Positions 28,738 to 37,640 of a stretch of 64,000 nucleotides of DNA are shown here, piece by piece. Every line of letters begins with the position of its first letter. Position 1 is the first letter of the stretch. The translations under genes were made by a program, and so were the position numbers. Origin of the DNA: Stieleria tagensis (lineage in GTDB: Bacteria; Planctomycetota; Planctomycetia; Pirellulales; Pirellulaceae); NCBI RefSeq assembly GCF_024129865.1, contig NZ_JAMYFE010000052.1, positions 37,454 through 101,453 on the forward strand. The letters are read 5' to 3'. Under the pieces are notes generated by a model. It did not search any database, had not been told where the DNA came from, and saw only the letters and a list, made by a program, of their open reading frames with translations.

Positions 28738-30180
28738 ATGGGGCGTATGAACGACACCATTCGTCAGATCGCCGAAGAGCGTTTCCAGGCCTACACCCAG
28801 TTGCCCTGGCTGATGCTGTTGTTGATCGCCGTGCCGCTCCTGATTGCGGCTTGGCGATTCCGTCTGTATCCGACCGGGTGGTGGGTCGCCGGGTTGGTGG
28901 TGACGCTACTGGGTAGCATTGTCAGTGTGTTTTCACCGGATCTGTTTGTGTGGGTGCTGGCCCTGGACGGGTTGCTGATCGTGGTGGCGGCGATCGATTT
29001 TTTGGCGGTCTATGTGGGCACCAGCCAGGGCATCGAAGTCAGCCGCGAGATCGCTCATTCCTGCTCGCTGGGCGTCCCCATCGACAGTCGGCTGACCGTG
29101 GAGAATCGCAGCGGGTTGACTCTGGTTGGTGATGTCCGTGACGATTTGCCGGACGGATTCGAGTCCCACCCCGGTCAGCATTCGATGCGTTTGCCGCCGC
29201 TGGGGCGGGTGACGATGAGCCGCAAACTGACGCCGGGGCGGCGGGGAGCGTTTCGATTGGAATCGGTCTACCTACGTTTTTTGAGCCCCCTGAAACTCTG
29301 GCGACGGCAGATCGAGTTGCCGCTGCCGAGCGCGTTGAACGTCTATCCGGACATGAAGCAGTTGTCCGATTACGCGCTGTTGGCGCGAACGAATCGGTTG
29401 AGTCTGATCGGGGTGCGGCGGACCCGCCGGGTCGGTCAGGACAGTGATTTCGAACGATTGCGGGACTACAGTCGAGATGACAATTTTCGCCATATCGATT
29501 GGCGCAGCACCGCCCGACGAAACAAGCTGACGGTCCGGCAATTCCAGAGCGATCAAAGCCAGCGCGTGGTGTTCTTGCTGGACTGTGGACGGATGATGAC
29601 CAACACCCGTGACGGTTACTCGCTGTTGGACCATGCGTTGAATTCAGCCCTGATGATGGCCTATGTCGCGCTGCATCAAGGCGACTCGGTGGGCATGCTT
29701 TGTTTTTCCGATTCGGTGCACGCCTATATCCCGCCGCGCGGCGGTCGCAGCCAAATGAATCGGTTGTTACACGCGGGGTTTGATCAGTTCCCGCGGATGG
29801 TCGAATCACGCTACGACCAGGCGTTTCTCTATTTGAAAAACCACTGTAAACGCCGCTCGTTGGTGGTGTTGGCAACCAACGTGATCGATGAAGTCAACTC
29901 GGCGGCGGTGACCGACTACCTGGGGAATCTCAGTGGGCACCACCTGCCGATGGCGGTGATCTTGCGCGATCGCACGTTGTTCGAAGCCGCCGATACGCCC
30001 GGGGGCGGCGATTCCAATCTGTACCGCGCCGCGGCAGCGGCTGACATCTTGGTGTGGCGCGACCAAGTCCTGAAGGATCTGGAGCACCGCGGCGTGCTGT
30101 TGGTCGACGCCTTTCCCGACGAATTGACCGCACCGCTGGTCAACCAGTACCTGGAAATCAAAGCCAAGCATCTGCTGTAG
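28738..30180 (+). CDS. DUF58 domain protein with N-terminal membrane helices
   Basis: 480 residues; an in-frame ATG at 28747 is an alternative start. Two or three N-terminal helices ('WLMLLLIAVPLLIAAWRF', 'WVLALDGLLIVVAAIDFLAV') are followed by an Ig-like portion and then the DUF58 core 'LRDYSRDDNFRHIDWRSTAR' and a von Willebrand A-like region 'VVFLLDCGRMM'. DUF58 proteins usually sit next to a MoxR AAA+ ATPase and vWA/BatA-type genes; neither is in this window, so it is detached here. Function likely in assembling or regulating membrane complexes. It starts 114 nt after the metallopeptidase. Confidence 0.9.
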   Translation: MGRMNDTIRQIAEERFQAYTQLPWLMLLLIAVPLLIAAWRFRLYPTGWWVAGLVVTLLGSIVSVFSPDLFVWVLALDGLLIVVAAIDFLAVYVGTSQGIEVSREIAHSCSLGVPIDSRLTVENRSGLTLVGDVRDDLPDGFESHPGQHSMRLPPLGRVTMSRKLTPGRRGAFRLESVYLRFLSPLKLWRRQIELPLPSALNVYPDMKQLSDYALLARTNRLSLIGVRRTRRVGQDSDFERLRDYSRDDNFRHIDWRSTARRNKLTVRQFQSDQSQRVVFLLDCGRMMTNTRDGYSLLDHALNSALMMAYVALHQGDSVGMLCFSDSVHAYIPPRGGRSQMNRLLHAGFDQFPRMVESRYDQAFLYLKNHCKRRSLVVLATNVIDEVNSAAVTDYLGNLSGHHLPMAVILRDRTLFEAADTPGGGDSNLYRAAAAADILVWRDQVLKDLEHRGVLLVDAFPDELTAPLVNQYLEIKAKHLL

Positions 30181-30856
30181 CGGCGGCAAATTCAGTGCTC
30201 CAATCGTTCACGCAGCAACATCGTAGTACTCGTACTCGAAACAGCCGCAAACCGACACCGCTGAGTACGAGTTAGGACTCGAAAGAAGAGCCAGAACCAG
30301 GGAATTCAACGACGCGGAAACGTTTGTTCTATGAATGACATCGCTCCGCGATTGAGAGCCGGAGGGGATCACGGGTGATTGAGTCGCGGAGCGACGGGAG
30401 TCGATAGCCTGGTGGCGTCAGCCCCAGGCCTTGATCGTCAAAGAATATCAACGAGCCCCCGAGGGGCGGTAGAGAATGTCGTCGCTCCGCGACTGCGCGG
30501 TATGTCGTCGCTGAATCCAGGGGTTTCACCCCTGGCTAACGAATGACATCGCTCCGCGATTGAGAGCCGGCGGGGAACACGCGTGATTGAGTCGCGGAGC
30601 GACGGGCGTACAACTCTCGCTTCTAGTCATCACAGCGCCGCAGATGACGGAGGACTCTCGTCAATTGCTTCGGGAACGATTCCCCACCTGCGAGGTTGTG
30701 TTTTATGAACCGTGACTCTTGATCCACGCGTCGATCCGCGCCGCAGATTTTGATGTGAAAATGTGACGGTTGTGCTGAATATTAGTAGGGCCAGGTGCCG
30801 ATGAAGTTCATCGATGGAGCTTCGCAGGTGATTTGTGCGCATGGAGGCGCACCGAA
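30181..30856. other. Intergenic region rich in short repeats
   Basis: 676 nt without a gene. It holds repeat family C (30334-30606), short words TACGAGT/GTACTCG near 30226-30275, the stem CCAGGGGT-TTC-ACCCCTGG near 30516-30534 and a fragment of family B (AGTAGGGCCAGGTG) near 30785. Confidence 0.5.
30334..30606. repeat. Repeat family C, two direct copies
   Basis: 65-nt copies at 30334-30398 and 30542-30606 begin AATGACATCGCTCCGCGATT and end GAGTCGCGGAGCGACGGG, differing at a few internal positions. Each copy is itself palindromic (CGCTCCGCGA against TCGCGGAGCG). A further half (GTCGCTCCGCGACTGCG) lies at about 30481-30497. Confidence 0.85.
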
Positions 30857-31714
30857 ATGGTCCTATTTTCGCTCAAACTATTCAAAAACTTGCGCAAGGC
30901 GATCGCAGGTCGGCGATTCCCTCACCAGCTGGCTGGTGGGGTGGCGTTGGGCGTTTTGCTGGGGATCATTCCGCACGGAAATCTGCTGGCGCTGCTGGTC
31001 TTGCTGGCCGTGCTGTGCTTTCGCGTCAATCACGCGCTGCTGGGTGTGGTGGCTATTTTGGCCTCGTTCGTCGCCACCCAGCTGGATCACTATTCCCATG
31101 CGGTCGGCCAATCAGTGCTGACGCATCCGACGGGCAGCCAATGGGCTACCAAAGCCTGGGCAATGCCGTTGGTGCCTTGGACCGATTTGAACAACACCGT
31201 GGTCCTGGGCAGCTTTCTGATCGGTTTGGCCGCGGTGCTACCCATTTTTGCAATCACTCTGCCGGTGTTCCGGCTGATGGCACCTGCCGATTTGGGCTTA
31301 GATGCCGATGGGGACGCTGATGGGGAAAACTGTCAGGACGATGAAGATGAAACGGATCCTGTCGCGAGCGGTGAATCGATCGCTGACCCAGCGCCCATCG
31401 CAACGATCCGTCCCCGACTGGCCGTGACCACACTGCCAGCAGAAACAGATACGGCATCCGAGCACGAATCGGAATCCGTTCCGGCAGTGATCCCGATCGA
31501 TCGGCTGCCCAGCAACGAACAAATGGTTTCGATTGAGACCCGAATCGACGTGATTCGGATGGCCGATAGCGACGCGGAAAACGGTGGCAATGCGCATCGT
31601 GATGCGTCCGGCCCCGATGCGTCCGATGAACCAACCGAGCACCCCAATGATGAAGCGCTCAATTACCTGCTTCATCAATTGCGTCACTCCCAGCAAAGGA
31701 AAGCAGCAGGATGA
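30857..31714 (+). CDS. TIGR03546 family membrane protein
   Basis: 285 residues from the ATG at 30857, with GGAGG 9 nt upstream. Starts MVLFSLKLFKNLRKAI, then a region of 3-4 membrane helices ('LAGGVALGVLLGIIPHGNLL', 'LLGVVAILASFVATQLD', 'VVLGSFLIGLAAVLPIFAI') as in TIGR03546. The remaining ~130 residues are acidic, soluble and poorly conserved in look. Its stop overlaps the start of the TIGR03545 gene by 4 nt (ATGA). The two families are known to occur side by side; no function has been fixed. Confidence 0.85.
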   Translation: MVLFSLKLFKNLRKAIAGRRFPHQLAGGVALGVLLGIIPHGNLLALLVLLAVLCFRVNHALLGVVAILASFVATQLDHYSHAVGQSVLTHPTGSQWATKAWAMPLVPWTDLNNTVVLGSFLIGLAAVLPIFAITLPVFRLMAPADLGLDADGDADGENCQDDEDETDPVASGESIADPAPIATIRPRLAVTTLPAETDTASEHESESVPAVIPIDRLPSNEQMVSIETRIDVIRMADSDAENGGNAHRDASGPDASDEPTEHPNDEALNYLLHQLRHSQQRKAAG

Positions 31715-33474
31715 TTCGCTGGCGATTTGTTGTAACACGACTGTTGATCGTCCTGTCGGTGGTGCTGCTGTTGAGCCTGGGCTTGGGCCCGGTCGTCAGC
31801 TATCTCACTGTCGCAGGATTGCAGAGCGCAACGGGCGCGAAAGTTGAAATCGGATCAGCCGATGTCGGGCTATTTCCGCCCCGCGTCCGCTACGAACGGT
31901 TCAGCGTCGCTGATCCACGCGACAGCAAAGAGATGCGAGACGCATTTCGCGCCGAAGTGATCGAGTTGGAGCTTGATGGTCAGGCGCTCATGAGTCGGCG
32001 CTGGGTCGCACGCGAAGCATCGATCACCGGTTTGCAGATTGGCGCAACACGTGACGAGTCGGGGCACCTGGACAAGCCCCAGGCCGAAGAAGAGGTGTCG
32101 AGCCTGTCGGATCAACCCAGCGTGATCGGTGAAATGCTGGGCGGGATTGCCGGCCGGATGCAGGAGCAAGCCGAACAGACCGCGGGAGATTTGGAAACCG
32201 TTCGCCGCAGCAAACAAATCAAGGAATACTGGGAATCCGAGTATGACCGATTGGCAAAGCGTGCCAAAGTGTTGGAGCAAAACGTTCGACAGTTCAAACA
32301 GAACACGCGTGACATCGACAATCCGCTGCGAGACTGGGACAAAATCGGCAACACCGTTGGTTTGGCCGACGAAACCCGTGTCGAGCTGAAAACGATCCTG
32401 GCCGCGATCGATGCGATTCCCGGTCGGTTCGAAGCGGACCTGGCATCGCTGAAACAGGCCAAACAAATCGACTTGGACCGGATCGACCAATACGTTCCTG
32501 GCAACTTGGCCGAGTCAAAGAACTTTGGCATCGACCTGATCAGCGAAGCGGTTCGAGATCAGATTGCCAGCATCAAAGAGTATTGGGAAGGCGGCCGCAC
32601 GATCGCCAACTACACCATCGTTGCACCGGAAACCGAGCGGGCGCGCGGCATTGAAATCGATCTGCTGGGCGATCGTCGCCAGCCAAGTCTCTTGGTCAAG
32701 CGATGTGAATTGCAGGGCGTGATGCGGGTCGACGGCAACGCGTATTCGCTGTCCGGTGTGGTCGAAAACTTGACGCCGTCGCCGAAATTGTTGCCGCAAC
32801 CGTTGCGGGCACAATTGCGTCTGGAAGGGCCGCAAGTGGTGAACGTCGACTACATTCGCGATCGTCGATTGTCCAACGACATCGACCGATTGACGTTGCA
32901 CTGGCCGCAATCGGATGCTCCCCAATTGCGGTTGGGCAGCGACAGCAGCACGATGGTGTCGGTGACCGGCGGAAAACGCGAGGTGTGGGTGCAAATGCGA
33001 TCCGAAGGCGATCAAATCCAAGGGCGTTTCGTCAGCAAACAAACCGGTGTTCGAATCGGTCTGGATGTCGACTCGAAATACGATTCACTGCCCGCGACAA
33101 CCGCCTTGCAACAAAGCTTGGCTGCGGTCGATACCGTGACCATCGACGCTGGATTCGAAGGGACCTGGGACCAGATGGCGATGCAGATGGATACCAACTT
33201 GGGGAAAATTTTGCGGGATGCCGTCGACCAAGCGGTCAGCCAGCAAGTGGATGCAGCCAAACAGCAGCTGACCGCTCGTGTTCAACAGGCCTATGCCGAC
33301 GAAGGTGCGAAGCTGAATCAGTGGTTCAAGTTAAAGCAGATCGATGCACAGTCGATGACCGCTCAGGTCGATGGCATGATCGATGACCTGGGGAAAAAGT
33401 TGCTTGATGGGGTGGATTCATCCGACGCCACGATCGGCCGCATCAACGACATCCTTCGCAGTCGATTGCGATGA
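31711..33474 (+). CDS. TIGR03545 family protein, AsmA-like
   Basis: 587 residues. One N-terminal membrane helix (RLLIVLSVVLLLSLGLGPVV) is followed by an AsmA-like start ('VEIGSADVGLFPPRVRYERF'). The middle (residues ~130-290) is strongly helical and charged and probably coiled coil. The C-terminal part is beta-rich and ends with a helical 'AKQQLTARVQQAYADEGAKL' stretch. Topology suggests a membrane-anchored periplasmic protein; AsmA-like proteins act in lipid or outer-membrane transport, but for this family that is inference. Translationally coupled to TIGR03546. Confidence 0.85.
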   Translation: MIRWRFVVTRLLIVLSVVLLLSLGLGPVVSYLTVAGLQSATGAKVEIGSADVGLFPPRVRYERFSVADPRDSKEMRDAFRAEVIELELDGQALMSRRWVAREASITGLQIGATRDESGHLDKPQAEEEVSSLSDQPSVIGEMLGGIAGRMQEQAEQTAGDLETVRRSKQIKEYWESEYDRLAKRAKVLEQNVRQFKQNTRDIDNPLRDWDKIGNTVGLADETRVELKTILAAIDAIPGRFEADLASLKQAKQIDLDRIDQYVPGNLAESKNFGIDLISEAVRDQIASIKEYWEGGRTIANYTIVAPETERARGIEIDLLGDRRQPSLLVKRCELQGVMRVDGNAYSLSGVVENLTPSPKLLPQPLRAQLRLEGPQVVNVDYIRDRRLSNDIDRLTLHWPQSDAPQLRLGSDSSTMVSVTGGKREVWVQMRSEGDQIQGRFVSKQTGVRIGLDVDSKYDSLPATTALQQSLAAVDTVTIDAGFEGTWDQMAMQMDTNLGKILRDAVDQAVSQQVDAAKQQLTARVQQAYADEGAKLNQWFKLKQIDAQSMTAQVDGMIDDLGKKLLDGVDSSDATIGRINDILRSRLR

Positions 33475-33477
33475 TCG

Positions 33478-34128
33478 ATGGAGCCTGAAATCATCTTCTG
33501 GCAAGGCGCCGCGGGCGCCGGTGAGATCCGAGTCGATGATGTTTGGGGGACGCCGCAATCGGTCGGGCTGTTTGCCGCTGAGCGATCAGCAGCCTCGACG
33601 TTGCAGCATCCGCTTGGTCGGGAGAGCAGCATCCAGCTCGAAATCGCTGAGCCAATCGTTGAGCAGCGCACGCGCTGGATCTTGGCTGCGTTGGACGGCG
33701 TCGCCACGGATCCGCTGCAGCAACTCTATCGGCTACGCATGCCGCTGGTTGGTGAATCTGCTGATGCGGCGACAGCGGTTCGGCACGTTCACGAAACGAT
33801 CGTGGTTCGCCAAACTCGAGATGGTAATCCGGCCCACGTCGGTTTACTTGGGCATCTAAGGCTGACCGCGTCGGCCGAGCAACAGCGTGATGCAATCAGC
33901 GACGCATCTCAAACGCTGCATCAGCTGAACAATCAGTTGTCGGTCGCTGTCATGGCGATCGATGTGATTGGGATCAAACTGCAACGCGGGCCAAACAAAG
34001 CTGAGTTGAGCGAATTGATCGAAACCTGTCGCTCCGCTTCCCGGGCAGCCCAAGACTGCGGTCGCATTGCCAATGACGCCCTGCATCGCATGCACCAGCG
34101 ACAGCAGGCCAAACAGCCGCGTCGTTGA
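33478..34128 (+). CDS. Unknown protein with a histidine-kinase-like helical segment
   Basis: 216 residues, starting 3 nt after the TIGR03545 stop. The N-terminal ~130 residues are a mixed alpha/beta domain I cannot name; 'RHVHETIVVRQTRDGNPAHV' has the pattern of the last strands of a PAS-like fold. The C-terminal 'TLHQLNNQLSVAVMAIDVI' looks like the H-box of a sensor kinase dimerisation helix (HxxxN), but no ATP-binding domain follows. It could be a phosphotransfer or decoy protein, or only resemble one. The nearest two-component gene is the response regulator at 34.6 kb. Confidence 0.6.
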   Translation: MEPEIIFWQGAAGAGEIRVDDVWGTPQSVGLFAAERSAASTLQHPLGRESSIQLEIAEPIVEQRTRWILAALDGVATDPLQQLYRLRMPLVGESADAATAVRHVHETIVVRQTRDGNPAHVGLLGHLRLTASAEQQRDAISDASQTLHQLNNQLSVAVMAIDVIGIKLQRGPNKAELSELIETCRSASRAAQDCGRIANDALHRMHQRQQAKQPRR

Positions 34129-34211
34129 CCCCACCACAACATTGACCGCAGCGTTCCCGGTATCATGCAGCACCGGCAACTCGGAATTCTCTGTGAGGCC
34201 GGACCGGGTTG

Positions 34212-34375
34212 CTGAGTGGGTAACCCGACGCGTGAGTTTTCAAGCCAGCGTTTTCGCGTGGGCATTGTTTTTGGGTAACCCGAAGCGTCAGCGAGGGATC
34301 CCGTTAACTCCCAAAAATCCCTCGCTGACGCTTCGGGATACCATAAGCGCTGGCTTCAAAACTCACGCTTCGGAC
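34212..34375. repeat. Palindromic intergenic repeat, family A, copy 4
   Basis: Arms 34274-34299 and 34317-34342 pair with one mismatch (GGGTTACC replaced by GGGATACC) around a 17-nt spacer; GAAGCG variant as in copy 3. Outer half-sites at about 34220-34235 and 34362-34378. The remaining ~190 nt to the response regulator hold nothing I can identify. Confidence 0.87.
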
Positions 34376-34567
34376 TACCGATCCCCCCCGCCACGGAGGT
34401 CGAGGACCAACTACGCACTCTATTCGTTTCGCCGCTGAAGGTGTCGTCAATCAGGTGCGGTAGGGATTTTTTTTGCGCAGTGCAATTGATTACAGTGTAC
34501 GCGCATCGGATTTCGCTGTTCTATTCTCAGCGGGCTATCAGATCTTCTCTCTTCAATAATAGCCAAG

Positions 34568-35227
34568 ATGGCAATTACAAGCACTGATCTAGTGAATGAT
34601 TTCACGAGCCAAACTGACTCTCCATCTCTGTACATCGTCGACGATGAACGAGAACTTCTCGCATCCCTGGCCGATTCGCTGCGGGCGATGGGGTATTCGC
34701 CCAAGACGTTTGAGCGACCGTCAGAATTATTAAACGCGACCTGCCATGACGACATCGGTTGTGTCATCACGGACCTTCGCATGCCTGGCATGGGGGGGCT
34801 GGATTTACTGCATCGGTTGAACGATTCGGGCAGTTGTCTGTCGGTGATTCTACTGACCGCTTTTGCCGACGTGCCGACGGCGGTGGAAGTCATGAAGCAC
34901 GGGGCGGCGACGGTGGTCGAAAAGCCATTTGATCTGCGGCGATTGGCCGACGAAATCGAATCAGCAATGATGGTTTCCGAACAGTCGTTCGCCCGCCAGG
35001 GCAAGATTCGCCGAGCGGTGAAATTGCTCGGATTGCTGTCGGTCGAGGAAATTGCAGTGTTGGATCTGGCGATCGGAGGCATACCCAATCGGCAGATCGC
35101 CGAATCCTTGTCGACCAGTCCGCGGACGGTCGATCGACGCCGACACACGGCCCTACGGAAGCTGCAGGCGGAGACGGTAGCGGATTACGCTGTGCTGAAA
35201 ACCCTGGCGGATTATTCCTGGCTGTAA
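34568..35227 (+). CDS. FixJ/LuxR-type response regulator
   Basis: 219 residues. Receiver domain with acidic pair D25-D26, phospho-acceptor D69 in 'GCVITDLRMPGMGGL', T97 and K119 in 'VEKPF'. C-terminal LuxR-like helix-turn-helix: 'LSVEEIAVLDLAIGGIPNRQ' then 'IAESLSTSPRTVDRRR'. It should bind DNA after phosphorylation by a sensor kinase, which is not adjacent. The gene upstream has a histidine-kinase-like helix but no kinase domain. Monocistronic by spacing. Confidence 0.92.
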   Translation: MAITSTDLVNDFTSQTDSPSLYIVDDERELLASLADSLRAMGYSPKTFERPSELLNATCHDDIGCVITDLRMPGMGGLDLLHRLNDSGSCLSVILLTAFADVPTAVEVMKHGAATVVEKPFDLRRLADEIESAMMVSEQSFARQGKIRRAVKLLGLLSVEEIAVLDLAIGGIPNRQIAESLSTSPRTVDRRRHTALRKLQAETVADYAVLKTLADYSWL

Positions 35228-35259
35228 ATGGAAGTGCAAAATCACCGGATTTTGCTATC

Positions 35260-35376
35260 GTGAGCGGCTCCGATGGGTGTTTTCCTATGGCTCAAATTGG
35301 CGGTCGCGAGTGGGTCAGCCAGATTCCCGAAAAAAGTCCCGACACCGATGCTGAGACGCAACTCGTCATCGAATAA
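35260..35376 (+). CDS. Possible small protein (38 aa, or 29 aa from ATG 35287)
   Basis: From GTG 35260, or ATG 35287, a short frame ends in TAA at 35376. From the ATG it reads MAQIGGREWVSQIPEKSPDT then an acidic end. Composition is balanced and protein-like, unlike other chance frames here, but the ribosome site is poor (GGATTTT about 8 nt before the GTG). No homologue is known to me. Confidence 0.22.
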   Translation: MSGSDGCFPMAQIGGREWVSQIPEKSPDTDAETQLVIE

Positions 35377-35712
35377 CGGGTTACCGCCACCGAGTGCTTT
35401 GGGCAGTTTGAAAACTCTGAAATCTGCGGTTGACCGCGTTTGCTGGCCGCGTAACCTAAGGCTATCGATCGGGTCGAAGCGACGCCGATTGCTTGCCCGC
35501 CACGGATGTCCCGCTCTGGACGTAACTCTTTGCTATCTTTTAGGTTGCGACGATAACGCCCTGGGATACCTCGCTGGTCAGGATCCGTCGTTTCGACAGA
35601 CCATCTTCCGCGAGTTCGCCTCGCGTGGGGTTCACGCGGTCAGCTTGCGGCCACGGGCTGACATCGTTGATGGCACGGAGTCCTCCGCTATGTCATCTCC
35701 GAAAACCTCACG

Positions 35713-35751
35713 GACCGGGTACATGAAGTGCCCGGTCGCGAACGCTCGCGA
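35713..35751. terminator. Paired hairpins downstream of rsmH
   Basis: A 10-bp stem with one G-T pair (GACCGGGTAC, 35713-35722, with GTGCCCGGTC, 35728-35737; ATGAA loop) is followed by TCGCGA-ACGC-TCGCGA (35736-35751), sharing two bases. No T-tract on the rsmH strand. Possible end structure for rsmH mRNA. Confidence 0.35.
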
Positions 35752-35769
35752 AAAGATGACCGTGTTGCG

Positions 35770-36663
35770 TTAGCGTCTTTCGGCCACGCGCAGTTTCGCA
35801 CTCCGTGAGCGTGAATTCGCCGCTACTTCTTCGTCACTTGGACGCAACGGTTTCTTCGTTAGGATCTGCCACCGCTCGTCATCACGAAATGCATTCTTGA
35901 CGATCCGGTCTTCCAGCGAGTGAAAGCTGATCACTGCGATCCGGCCGCCCGGGGACAACCACTCGGGTGCAGCCTGAAGTGTTCGGGTCAGGATGTCCAG
36001 TTCTTCGTTGACCGCGATCCGCAGCGCTTGAAAGGTGCGTGTCGCCGGGTGGATGTCGTGGTTCTTGCCGCGGGGGACACAGCGGCGACAGACATCGACC
36101 ATTTCCGCGACGGTTCGCACTGGCTGGCGTTGTTTGGATCGCAACACGATTTCACGTGCGATCCTGCGGCTGAAACGTTCTTCGCCGAATTGATAGATCG
36201 CGTCGGCGATCTCTTTCTCGCTGTGCCGTGTCAGCCACTCGCTGGCTGGGACTCCGTTCTCCGGGTCAAACCGCAAATCGAGAGGGCCATCGTTTTGAAA
36301 GCTGAACCCCCGATCTCGGTCGGCCAACTGATCGCTGGAGAGCCCCAGATCCAACACCAATGCATCGGCATGTTCCAACTCACAGGCCTGCAACGCCTGG
36401 CCCGCTTTTTCGTAGCTGCCCAGGAACAGGGAAATGCGATCTTGCGGCGGCTGGGATTCGACCAGGGCGGAAACGGCGGGGTCGCGATCAAGTCCGATCA
36501 CCAATCCGTCTGGGGGAAGGATGTCGCGCAGTAATCGGGAGTGTCCACCGGCGCCGTAGGTGCCGTCGATGATCACCGTCGGAGAGCACTGGGCGACCCA
36601 GTCCACGATCTCACCTGGCATCACCGAGACGTGACAGGGGGGGGCGGTGTTGTCGTCAGCCAT
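35770..36663 (-). CDS. rsmH: 16S rRNA (cytosine(1402)-N4)-methyltransferase RsmH
   Basis: 297 residues from the ATG at 36663, where 'PCHVSVMPGEIVDWV' matches the family start (HxxVM). Motifs: the AdoMet loop 'IIDGTYGAGGHSRLL', 'LVLDLGLSSDQLADRDRGFS', and the C-terminal 'AVISFHSLEDRIVKNAF'. It methylates C1402 in the ribosomal P site. The start overlaps the preceding gene's stop by 8 nt, so the two are coupled. In most bacteria rsmH lies in the mraZ-rsmH-ftsL division cluster; here it does not. Confidence 0.95.
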   Translation of the reverse strand: MADDNTAPPCHVSVMPGEIVDWVAQCSPTVIIDGTYGAGGHSRLLRDILPPDGLVIGLDRDPAVSALVESQPPQDRISLFLGSYEKAGQALQACELEHADALVLDLGLSSDQLADRDRGFSFQNDGPLDLRFDPENGVPASEWLTRHSEKEIADAIYQFGEERFSRRIAREIVLRSKQRQPVRTVAEMVDVCRRCVPRGKNHDIHPATRTFQALRIAVNEELDILTRTLQAAPEWLSPGGRIAVISFHSLEDRIVKNAFRDDERWQILTKKPLRPSDEEVAANSRSRSAKLRVAERR

Positions 36664-37591
36664 TCGCTTTCTGGGGCTGATTGACCGAGCAATGCAGTGC
36701 GGTTTCCATGTTCTCGGCAATTTCTTTCAATCGTGCCGCGTCACCGCCAGCGACTTCTGCGGCGCACCAGCCACGGAAATTGATCTCACGCAGGGCTGCT
36801 TCGATTGCGGGCCAATCGACATCGCCTTCGGTGACCTTGGTGAACTTGCCGGTCTGGCGGGAGAAGCCTTTGATGTCCAGTTTTTGGATTCGCGGCCCCA
36901 GTGTCCGCACCCACTGGGCGATGTCGCCAAATTTCCAGTGGTTGCCGAGATCGAATTGCAGTCCGACCAACGGCGAATCGAACTGGTCGATGTAGTCGGC
37001 CAGCGGTTGCACGCTTTGGTTGCTGTCACCGTTTTTGTCGTACAGGAATTCGTTCCAGACGTTTTCGACCAGGATCGACACGCCATAGCGTTCAGCCGTT
37101 GGCAATGCGGCGCGAATGTTGTCGCTGGATCGTTGGTAAACTTCTTCGGGCGTGCCGTCTTTGCCGTGACCGACCACCAATAGGCAGGAATCACCTCCGA
37201 CGTCGGCGGTTTCCTTGATCGCCTGTTTCAGCTTTGCCAATGCATCGGCACGGACGGCCGGGTCTGGATCGCTGTGGCGGATATTCCAGTGCGAACCACC
37301 GACACTGCCGTCGACGATCAATCCGGTTGCTTTGCTGGCCTGGTTGACCGCATCCACATTGATCCCCGGCGTGTTGACTTCCACCCCCTCGAACCCGGCC
37401 GCTTTGGCCGCGCGGAACTTGTCTTCCAAGGTGCCTTCGACTTTGATCATGCCGACTTTCAGTGTCTTGCGCAGCCACGGCGTGCTGTCGTCGGTCGCCG
37501 GTTTTTCGGCCATCAACGATTGTCGATTCGAGACACTCCAGGTGGCGGCTCCGAGTGCGGCCATGGTTTGCAGAGCGGTTCGTCGTCGCAT
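36656..37591 (-). CDS. Tat-exported sugar phosphate isomerase/epimerase-like TIM-barrel protein
   Basis: 311 residues, ATG at 37591 with AAGGGA 6 nt upstream. N terminus MRRRTALQTMAALGAATW is a twin-arginine-type signal. The rest is an AP endonuclease 2/xylose isomerase-like barrel: 'GFEGVEVNTPG', 'LLVVGHGKDG', 'VSILVENVWNEFLYD', 'VGLQFDLGNHWKFG' and 'LDIKGFSRQ', which contain plausible metal-ligand Glu, Asp and His. Planctomycetes have many such exported proteins, probably in sugar breakdown; substrate unknown. Coupled to rsmH by overlap, and downstream of aspS by 49 nt. Confidence 0.88.
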   Translation of the reverse strand: MRRRTALQTMAALGAATWSVSNRQSLMAEKPATDDSTPWLRKTLKVGMIKVEGTLEDKFRAAKAAGFEGVEVNTPGINVDAVNQASKATGLIVDGSVGGSHWNIRHSDPDPAVRADALAKLKQAIKETADVGGDSCLLVVGHGKDGTPEEVYQRSSDNIRAALPTAERYGVSILVENVWNEFLYDKNGDSNQSVQPLADYIDQFDSPLVGLQFDLGNHWKFGDIAQWVRTLGPRIQKLDIKGFSRQTGKFTKVTEGDVDWPAIEAALREINFRGWCAAEVAGGDAARLKEIAENMETALHCSVNQPQKANG

Positions 37592-37640
37592 TTGAGTTCC
37601 CTTTTCAGGCGGGTAGCTGTGGCTGGAATTGCCGTTGATC

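Larger units (their letters stand above)
35228..35769. other. Intergenic region between response regulator and rsmH
   Basis: 542 nt between convergent genes. It holds a possible very short ORF (35260-35376) and paired hairpins (35713-35751), otherwise nothing clear. A longer frame on the + strand (35273-35773) has neither a ribosome site nor a protein-like composition. Confidence 0.4.

Noticed and set aside
35273..35773. 166-codon + strand frame between the response regulator and rsmH
   Set aside because: No ribosome site, many Ser/Arg runs typical of non-coding DNA, and it runs into the rsmH stop.
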